From: Victivallales bacterium
GTDB taxonomy: Bacteria; Verrucomicrobiota; Lentisphaeria; Oligosphaerales; Oligosphaeraceae
Reading direction: 5' to 3'
Length of the DNA stretch: 8,874 nt
Assembly (NCBI GenBank): GCA_017615955.1
Contig: JAFZZD010000690.1
Location: forward strand, 1-8,874
Shown: piece by piece, positions 1 to 4,351 of the stretch
How the letters are laid out: each line of letters opens with the position of its first letter
Numbering within the stretch: position 1 is the first letter of the stretch
Position numbers and translations under genes: made by a program
The notes under the pieces: generated by a model
The model's input: the letters and a program-made list of their open reading frames with translations, nothing else
Database searches by the model: none
What the model was told of the DNA's origin: nothing

Positions 1-2
1 CC

Positions 3-70
3 GCGTTTTAAAGGCACAGCCAACCGCCGCGAAAAACGCGGCGGCACAGAACCTACAGTCCACAGTCCAC
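3..70 (+). repeat. Dispersed hairpin element, copy 1
   Basis: This intergenic element recurs in inverted orientation at 8124-8200. It starts with GCGTTTTAAAGGCACAGCCA (3-22), which matches the other copy at 18 of 20 positions. A perfect 8-bp stem follows, CCGCCGCG (24-31) and CGCGGCGG (37-44), closed by an AAAAA loop. Then come CACAGAAC (45-52) and a direct repeat of CAGTCCA ending in CCACAGTCCAC (60-70); the other copy shares both of these blocks. There is no T-run after the stem, so it is not a classical Rho-independent terminator. The element ends 88 nt before the start codon of the Dabb-domain gene. Its function is unknown. A structured repeat of the REP or MITE type, or a structured leader, would fit. 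Confidence 0.75.
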
Positions 71-80
71 TTTTATGGTT

Positions 81-113
81 TTGCGTCTTGCAATATTGGC
101 GTGCCTATATAAA
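81..113 (+). promoter_or_regulatory. Possible promoter for the Dabb-dnaB-rsmB cluster
   Basis: An AT-rich stretch, TATATAAA (106-113), lies about 45 nt upstream of the Dabb-domain start codon. Possible -35 boxes are TTGCGT (81-86) and TTGCAA (88-93), but neither has ideal spacing: about 19 nt and 14 nt to the best -10 choices. The position between the repeat and the first gene suits a cluster promoter. The match is weak and could be chance. Confidence 0.25.
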
Positions 114-158
114 TTCCCGAACAGTTTTTCAACCCCCAAAAACAAAGAGAGGTACACA

Positions 159-455
159 ATGGTAAAGCACATAATACTTTGGAAATTGAAGGCGGATTTG
201 GCGGATAAAGAGGCGGTCAAGGCAGGTATCAAAGATGGATTGGAAGGGCTTTTGGGCGTGGTGCCAGGCTTGGTCAGCATCAAGGTGCAGACCTCTTGCC
301 TGGACAGCTCCAATGCGGATGTTATGCTGGACAGTGCATTCGTTGACGAGGCTGCGCTGAAGGACTATGCAATTCATCCCGCGCACGTGGCAGTTGCCAA
401 TGGCAAGGTGCGTCCCTTCGCCGAAACCCGCCTCTGCCTGGATTTTGAACTATAA
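159..455 (+). CDS. Dabb (stress-responsive A/B barrel) domain protein
   Basis: This 98-residue protein is almost entirely one Dabb domain, a ferredoxin-like alpha/beta barrel that usually dimerises. The family pattern is visible: MVKHIILWKL at the N-terminus with His4, a central PGLVSIKV strand (residues 36-43), LDSAFVDEAALKDY (57-70), and the conserved HPAH (73-76) before the last strand. The start at 159 is chosen because AGAGAGG (146-152) precedes it at good spacing and the Dabb domain begins at once. The same frame is open upstream to 75, but the extra residues do not look like the family. Bacterial Dabb proteins mostly have no known reaction; a few relatives are cyclases or degrade aromatic compounds. 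It lies 17 nt before dnaB and is probably co-transcribed with it. No catalytic role can be assigned here. Confidence 0.88.
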   Translation: MVKHIILWKLKADLADKEAVKAGIKDGLEGLLGVVPGLVSIKVQTSCLDSSNADVMLDSAFVDEAALKDYAIHPAHVAVANGKVRPFAETRLCLDFEL

Positions 456-472
456 GCGGAGAGCCTGTTTCC

Positions 473-1879
473 ATGGAAAACAATAACAATACAGGCCAGA
501 TGCCCGACTACATGGGAATGAGCCGCACCATGCCCAACAGCATGGAGGCCGAAGTGGCGGTGCTTGGGTCAATGCTGATTGCCCCAGAGGCTGCCTCCCT
601 TGCGTTGAGCGCATTGAATTTCGACGGTGCCTTCTACCGCGGCGCACACCAGACCATATTCAACGCCATGCTGGAACTGAATCCTGGCAAAAGCGAGGCG
701 GCTCTTGACCCGGTGGTGCTGGCGGACCATCTTGAACGCGGCGGCCATCTGGACGAGGTGGGGGGCAGGGCATATCTGTCCCAGCTTATGGACAGCGTGC
801 CCACCGCCGCAAATATCGAGCACTACGTGGAAATCGTCCGTGAAAAGGCGATATTGCGCAAACTCATAAGCGCATGCGCCCTTTCAATGGACAAATGCTA
901 TGAGGCGGACAATGCACGGGACGTGCTGGATGCCATCGGCCAGTGCATTTTCGACATAACCTCTATGAACCAGACCAAAGAGATTATGGACATACGCAGC
1001 CTGGCATACGATGCGCTGGATTACCTCAACAAGTTGATGAAAGGGGACCAGGAGGTTCTTGGACTGCGTACAGGCTATGACTTTGACAGGTTGATCACGG
1101 GTTTGAAGCCAGGCGAATTGTTCGTTCTGGCTGCGCGGCCCTCCATTGGAAAGACCGCACTGGCCATGAATATGGCACTTAACATAGCATTGAGCGACCC
1201 GCCTGTGCCTGTGGGCATATTCAGCCTGGAAATGCCTGCGCGTCAGCTGGTGCTGCGTTTCATTTGCAGCCTGACCAATGTGACCATGAAGGAATTCCGC
1301 AAGAACCAGCTCTCGAATGACCAATGGCGCATCGTAATGGAGACTGTGGACAAGCTGGGTTCCTCAACAATACTTATTGACGATACTGGAGCCATTGACA
1401 TTCTTGAACTTCGCGCAAAGGCGCGCCGCATGAAGGCGAACCATGATGTCAAGGTGATTTTCATTGACTATCTTCAGCTGATCAAAGGGCAGGTCAGGGG
1501 CAATGCCTCCCGTGAAAACGAGGTGGCCATGATCTCAGGCTCCTTGAAGGCAATGGCCAAGGAACTCAATATACCAGTGGTGGTGCTGGCACAGTTGAAC
1601 CGCCAGGCGGAACAGCAGGGCGATACGCCTAAACTCAGCAACCTGCGTGAGTCAGGCGCAATTGAACAGGATGCGGACGTGGTGGCATTGCTGCATAGAG
1701 ACAGAAAACAGCAGTACAGCCAGAAGGAGGGCGAAGAGGGCAAGCCTCTGCCTGCCGAGGTCATCATTGCAAAGAACCGCAATGGTGGCACTGGCACCGT
1801 TGACTTGCTGTTCTTCCCCGCATATACCCGCTTCGAAAATGTGGCAAACATGCCTGACGAGAATGCAACGGAAGGATAA
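473..1879 (+). CDS. dnaB: Replicative DNA helicase DnaB
   Basis: This is the hexameric 5'-to-3' helicase that unwinds DNA at the replication fork and recruits primase. The protein has 468 residues, normal for the family, and no intein. The N-terminal primase-binding domain begins around PNSMEAEVAVLGSML (21-35). The RecA-like C-terminal domain starts near residue 195. It carries Walker A RPSIGKT (222-228, Lys227), SLEM (251-254) with the presumed catalytic Glu253, Walker B VIFIDYLQL (328-336, Asp332), the AQLNR motif (373-377), LRESGAIEQDAD (391-402), and KNRNGGTG (434-441) with the likely arginine finger Arg436. The start ATG at 473 has GGAGAG (458-463) upstream at 9 nt. The 3' end overlaps rsmB by 17 nt. 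No dnaC-type loader is visible in the window. Identification is secure. Confidence 0.97.
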   Translation: MENNNNTGQMPDYMGMSRTMPNSMEAEVAVLGSMLIAPEAASLALSALNFDGAFYRGAHQTIFNAMLELNPGKSEAALDPVVLADHLERGGHLDEVGGRAYLSQLMDSVPTAANIEHYVEIVREKAILRKLISACALSMDKCYEADNARDVLDAIGQCIFDITSMNQTKEIMDIRSLAYDALDYLNKLMKGDQEVLGLRTGYDFDRLITGLKPGELFVLAARPSIGKTALAMNMALNIALSDPPVPVGIFSLEMPARQLVLRFICSLTNVTMKEFRKNQLSNDQWRIVMETVDKLGSSTILIDDTGAIDILELRAKARRMKANHDVKVIFIDYLQLIKGQVRGNASRENEVAMISGSLKAMAKELNIPVVVLAQLNRQAEQQGDTPKLSNLRESGAIEQDADVVALLHRDRKQQYSQKEGEEGKPLPAEVIIAKNRNGGTGTVDLLFFPAYTRFENVANMPDENATEG

Positions 1880-3113
1880 GACTGCAAATAACGCCGCTGA
1901 AACGCCGCTTGCCAGAAGTCTGGATGTTATTGTATCAGCGCTGGAGGCTAGTCAGGATACCTCGCCGCAGGACAAGTTGTCGCACCGTATTATGCTTACC
2001 TTGCAGCGGCGGCGAGCTGGCATGGATTGGCTTATCGACACGCGTAGCCGCGGCAAATGCCGCCCGCGCATACGCCGTATCCTCTGGTGGGCAATGGTGG
2101 AGATGCTCTGGATGGATGGCGTGCCGCAAGCCGCCGTGGTGGACACGGCAGTCTCCTATATCAGGCACCGCTATTCCCAGAGCGAAGCCTCATACGTCAA
2201 CGGCCTGTTGCGGGGCATCCTGCGGGACGTGGAGGCAAACGGGCTGGCTTCGCTTTTTGCTGCGGCGCCATTGCCCGTGCGCTTTGAATTGCCGGACTTC
2301 CTTTGCAAACGATGGGTGGCGCACTTTGGCGAAAAAGAGGCGGCCCGCATTGCGCAATGCCTGCAACTTCCTGCGCATACCATTTTGCGCAGGCGTAAAT
2401 GGCCCGTTTCCCAAGATGGCACGATCCCTGCTGGATTGAGGCAAGTGCCCGCACCGGATTGGGCGCTTGAAGCGGAATTGTATGAGCCAGAAGGCAATGT
2501 GCAGCTCAGCGACTACATGGGGCAGGGCACCCAATTCTACATACAGGACACGGCGACGCTGCTGGCTCCTTCGCTGCTAGCGCCAAAGCCAGGCGAGAAC
2601 ATAGCCGATCTATGCGCGGCTCCAGGCGGCAAGGCACTTCTTTTGGGCGAAATGATGCAGGGAAAAGGCACGCTTTTCTGCTCGGACAAGACAGCTGCAA
2701 AACTGCCACGCCTCAAGGAAAACCTGTCAGTTCTGCCAAATGCGGTATTTGAATGCCACGATGCCGCCACATCTGATTTTGGCGGACGACGTTTTGACGG
2801 CATTATGCTGGACGTGCCATGTTCCAACACAGGAGTCATAAGACGCAAGCCAGATGTGCGCTGGAACCTCAGCAAGGAAAGTTTCTCTGGCTTGCTTGAA
2901 TTGCAGGCCGCCATATTGGAGAATGTGTCACACGCCCTGTGCGAACATGGCAGGCTTGTGTATTCCACATGCAGCATCGAGGTCGAGGAAAACCTGGGCC
3001 AAGTAAACGCCTTCCTTGAGAGGCACAAGGATTTCCGCCTGGTGCAGTCACGCACAATTCTGCCAGACGAAACACACGACGGCTCTTTCGCAGCACTGCT
3101 GGTAAAGGAATAG
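1863..3113 (+). CDS. rsmB: 16S rRNA (cytosine-C5)-methyltransferase RsmB
   Basis: This protein probably transfers a methyl group from S-adenosylmethionine to C967 (E. coli numbering) of 16S rRNA. It has 416 residues. An N-terminal NusB-like helical domain (about 12-130) contains YVNGLLRGILR (111-121). The catalytic Rossmann domain shows the SAM site DLCAAPGGKA (249-258), the Pro-Cys motif DVPCSNTG (317-324, Cys320, which releases the product), RRKPDVRW (327-334), and the Thr-Cys motif YSTCS (367-371, Cys370, the expected nucleophile). Family members usually have CSGTG or CSGLG; the SNTG form here is a variant. The ATG at 1863 is chosen because the NusB-like domain starts just after it. The frame is open further upstream only inside dnaB, without homologous sequence. 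The 17-nt overlap with dnaB suggests translational coupling. The gene faces the HEPN gene tail to tail across 27 nt, with no obvious terminator. Confidence 0.93.
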   Translation: MQRKDKTANNAAETPLARSLDVIVSALEASQDTSPQDKLSHRIMLTLQRRRAGMDWLIDTRSRGKCRPRIRRILWWAMVEMLWMDGVPQAAVVDTAVSYIRHRYSQSEASYVNGLLRGILRDVEANGLASLFAAAPLPVRFELPDFLCKRWVAHFGEKEAARIAQCLQLPAHTILRRRKWPVSQDGTIPAGLRQVPAPDWALEAELYEPEGNVQLSDYMGQGTQFYIQDTATLLAPSLLAPKPGENIADLCAAPGGKALLLGEMMQGKGTLFCSDKTAAKLPRLKENLSVLPNAVFECHDAATSDFGGRRFDGIMLDVPCSNTGVIRRKPDVRWNLSKESFSGLLELQAAILENVSHALCEHGRLVYSTCSIEVEENLGQVNAFLERHKDFRLVQSRTILPDETHDGSFAALLVKE

Positions 3114-3140
3114 TCTTTAAAAACGAGGTGCTGCGAAAAA

Positions 3141-3587
3141 CTAATCAGGACACAAGTCTGGAAAGTTTTTAGCTAGTAGTTCCAGTACTTCCTGTCTCAA
3201 TTCATGGACGAATGATAGCAGTTCTTCGGCTTCTGATTTAGAGGCACAACCTACATTGTCGTATTCGACTGTATTTCTTTTGACACGGCAGGCATCCAAA
3301 TATACGGCATCTTCCTTTCTGTGTGGTCCAATGGTGAATTCCATTGCCATTAGTGTGCGGTAATGCGCAAGATTGTTCTCAGGACGGAAACCATGGGCAT
3401 AAAGCATCATTGTACACAATTTTAGTGCCGCGTTATATGCTATGCCAAATCTCCAATCATCAGAAATATCATTTGCTTTTGCATCGGCAATGTCACGGTC
3501 AACAATTGCCAGGAGATTGGTCATTTCCTGTTTATCTGTTTTATGTGGTCTTAGCCATCCGTTATTCTGCCAGTCCAGCAAGCTCAT
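3141..3587 (-). CDS. HEPN-like protein, putative toxin partner of the MNT protein
   Basis: This small, mainly helical protein (148 residues) is encoded directly after the nucleotidyltransferase gene and overlaps it by 26 nt. The segment DWRFGIAYNAALKLCTMML (about 44-62) resembles the first helices of HEPN domains. ACRVKRNTVEYDN (about 99-111) occupies the place of the HEPN signature. Classical HEPN ribonucleases carry R-X4-6-H; here Arg104 is followed by Asn and then Tyr109 where His is expected, and no other His fits. Similar RN-x-x-(D/E)-Y-D variants exist in HEPN proteins next to MNT genes, as far as I recall, so this may be a subfamily feature. Start choice: AAGGGAG (3600-3594) lies 6 nt from the ATG at 3587 but directly abuts an alternative ATG at 3593. 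Expected role: the toxin or effector half of a two-gene module. Activity is unproven. G+C is lower than in the flanking genes. Confidence 0.72.
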   Translation of the reverse strand: MSLLDWQNNGWLRPHKTDKQEMTNLLAIVDRDIADAKANDISDDWRFGIAYNAALKLCTMMLYAHGFRPENNLAHYRTLMAMEFTIGPHRKEDAVYLDACRVKRNTVEYDNVGCASKSEAEELLSFVHELRQEVLELLAKNFPDLCPD

Positions 3588-4143
3588 TTTCATCTCCCTT
3601 CAAAAATATTTTGGGTGAAGAATAGATTTCATTAAGAAAATGATCATGTTTTTTCATGCGATTTTGAAAATCTATTCTGGTAATTACGTATGGATTTATC
3701 TCCTTTCCTGTTTTTTCTGCCGCTGTATGTGTGCGCTTGGCTACATCGCGTAATCCACAATCTCCAATTACAAACAGGTCAATGTCACTGTCAGCACGAG
3801 CTGTCCCATTGGCTGTCGAGCCAAATATGAAAATGATTTCCGCTGAACTGTCAGAGAAACTTTCCTTAAGAATGCCAACTGCGCCTTCTGTTTTCAGCAC
3901 TAGCTCGCATAATAGTGAAAAAAGGGGATTCTTTGTGTTTGCGGAGTAATTGACACGATTTCCATCACGTTGCGCAATGATAAGATCCAATAATGCCAGC
4001 TGACGCAATTCACGCTGAAGAACGGGCGCACTTAATGAGGACAGGCGAGCAAGTTCTCGCAAATGGATGGATTTGCATTCCTTGGTAAAAAGATGCTTTA
4101 ATATTTCTGCTCGGCATTGCGACCCTAATAGCTCACGAAGCAT
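3562..4143 (-). CDS. Winged-helix protein with minimal nucleotidyltransferase (MNT) domain
   Basis: This is a 193-residue fusion. Residues 1-75 look like a winged helix-turn-helix DNA-binding domain (MLRELLGSQCRAEILKHLF, then the helix-turn-helix around IHLRELARLSSLSAPVLQREL and a wing near DGNRVNYSA). Residues about 100-185 form a pol-beta-type nucleotidyltransferase core: FGST (107-110) followed by DSDIDLFVIG (118-127). This gives the GS-X10-DXD pattern with metal-binding Asp120 and Asp122. Later, INPYVIT (149-155) is typical of this group. In characterised MNT-HEPN pairs the nucleotidyltransferase neutralises the HEPN toxin by adding AMP to a tyrosine; by analogy this protein is the antitoxin and may also repress its own operon. 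The start at 4143 is preferred over an in-frame ATG at 4176 because GGAGG (4154-4150) lies 6 nt upstream and the domain begins at once. Confidence 0.85.
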   Translation of the reverse strand: MLRELLGSQCRAEILKHLFTKECKSIHLRELARLSSLSAPVLQRELRQLALLDLIIAQRDGNRVNYSANTKNPLFSLLCELVLKTEGAVGILKESFSDSSAEIIFIFGSTANGTARADSDIDLFVIGDCGLRDVAKRTHTAAEKTGKEINPYVITRIDFQNRMKKHDHFLNEIYSSPKIFLKGDENELAGLAE

Positions 4144-4148
4144 AATTG

Positions 4149-4154
4149 ACCTCC
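4149..4154 (-). promoter_or_regulatory. Strong ribosome binding site that sets the MNT gene start
   Basis: On the minus strand GGAGGT lies just ahead of the ATG at 4143, with 6 nt between GGAGG and the ATG. It is the clearest Shine-Dalgarno sequence in the window and decides against the upstream in-frame ATG at 4176, which has no comparable site. Confidence 0.8.
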
Positions 4155-4166
4155 ATTGATAAGAAA

Positions 4167-4206
4167 TGTTGCCCATAAGATAACGTGTGTATTCAAAAAG
4201 GCAACA
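4167..4206. promoter_or_regulatory. Inverted repeat TGTTGCC/GGCAACA upstream of the MNT gene (possible operator)
   Basis: TGTTGCC (4167-4173) and its exact inverse GGCAACA (4200-4206) are separated by 26 nt, in what would be the leader between the predicted promoter and the MNT start codon. The same TGTTGC core recurs in inverted form at 4249-4268. Repeated half-sites next to a gene for a winged-helix protein suggest an operator for autoregulation. That role is inferred from position only. Confidence 0.4.
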
Positions 4207-4219
4207 ATATTGGAGGCTG

Positions 4220-4225
4220 ATTATA
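4220..4225 (-). promoter_or_regulatory. Candidate -10 box for the MNT-HEPN operon
   Basis: The minus strand reads TATAAT here, about 77 nt upstream of the start codon at 4143. At 17-nt spacing the -35 position reads TAGTTT (4248-4243), a poor match to the consensus. That region overlaps the hairpin at 4246-4271, so repressor binding there could block the promoter. The plus strand also contains a TATAAT (4222-4227), but it would read into the 3' end of hrpB in antisense. Confidence 0.4.
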
Positions 4226-4245
4226 ATTTGGCTCTGTCCCTAAAA

Positions 4246-4271
4246 CTATGTTGCTTATGAATGCAACATAG
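4246..4271 (-). terminator. Perfect 9-bp inverted repeat; weak terminator for hrpB or operator
   Basis: CTATGTTGC (4246-4254) pairs exactly with GCAACATAG (4263-4271) around an 8-nt loop. On the minus strand the stem is followed by TTTT (4245-4242), downstream of hrpB, so it could end the oxidoreductase-fucosidase-hrpB transcript. The stem is only moderately GC-rich and the T-run is short, so termination would be weak. The same TGTTGC core occurs at 4167-4206, which favours an alternative reading as a protein-binding palindrome controlling the MNT-HEPN promoter. Confidence 0.45.
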
Positions 4272-4283
4272 CATATCTAAAAA

Positions 4284-4336
4284 TCTCTGCGTCTCTGCGT
4301 CTCTGCGCCTCTGCGTTTATAAAAAGCGTCTTTGCG
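4284..4336. repeat. Short tandem repeat of the CTCTGCG type
   Basis: There are three exact copies of TCTCTGCG (4284-4291, 4292-4299, 4300-4307), one CCTCTGCG (4308-4315) and a displaced TCTTTGCG (4329-4336). The repeats lie just downstream of the hrpB stop codon. Intergenic strings of this kind (CGCAGAGACGCAGAG on the other strand) are common in many environmental bacterial genomes, from general knowledge; no function is established. Together with the inverted repeats they fill the 4144-4351 gap. Confidence 0.7.
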
Positions 4337-4351
4337 TTAAAAACTGCGCCT

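Noticed and set aside
24..44. Rho-independent terminator at the first GC-rich hairpin
   Set aside because: There is no T-run on either side of the stem in the needed position, and the hairpin recurs as part of a longer repeat at 8124-8200.
75..158. N-terminal extension of the Dabb-domain protein
   Set aside because: The ATG at 159 has a good ribosome binding site and begins the domain directly; the upstream residues show no family similarity.
1647..1862. In-frame upstream extension of rsmB inside dnaB, adding 72 residues
   Set aside because: It lies wholly within dnaB in another frame, has a composition unlike RsmB proteins, and the NusB-like domain starts just after the ATG at 1863.
1082..1879. 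Intein in the DnaB ATPase domain
   Set aside because: Walker A, Walker B and the later motifs follow at normal spacing and the protein is of ordinary length.
2537..3055. Long open frame (172 codons) on the minus strand opposite rsmB
   Set aside because: It is antisense to well-conserved RsmB catalytic motifs and shows no recognisable domain; it is a by-product of codon bias in a GC-rich gene.
4144..4176. Alternative MNT-protein start at 4176, adding 11 residues
   Set aside because: GGAGG lies 6 nt before the ATG at 4143, inside this extension, and the upstream ATG overlaps a TGTTGCC half-site and lacks a ribosome binding site.
4284..4315. CRISPR array
   Set aside because: The units are 8 bp in direct tandem without spacers, and no cas genes are present.
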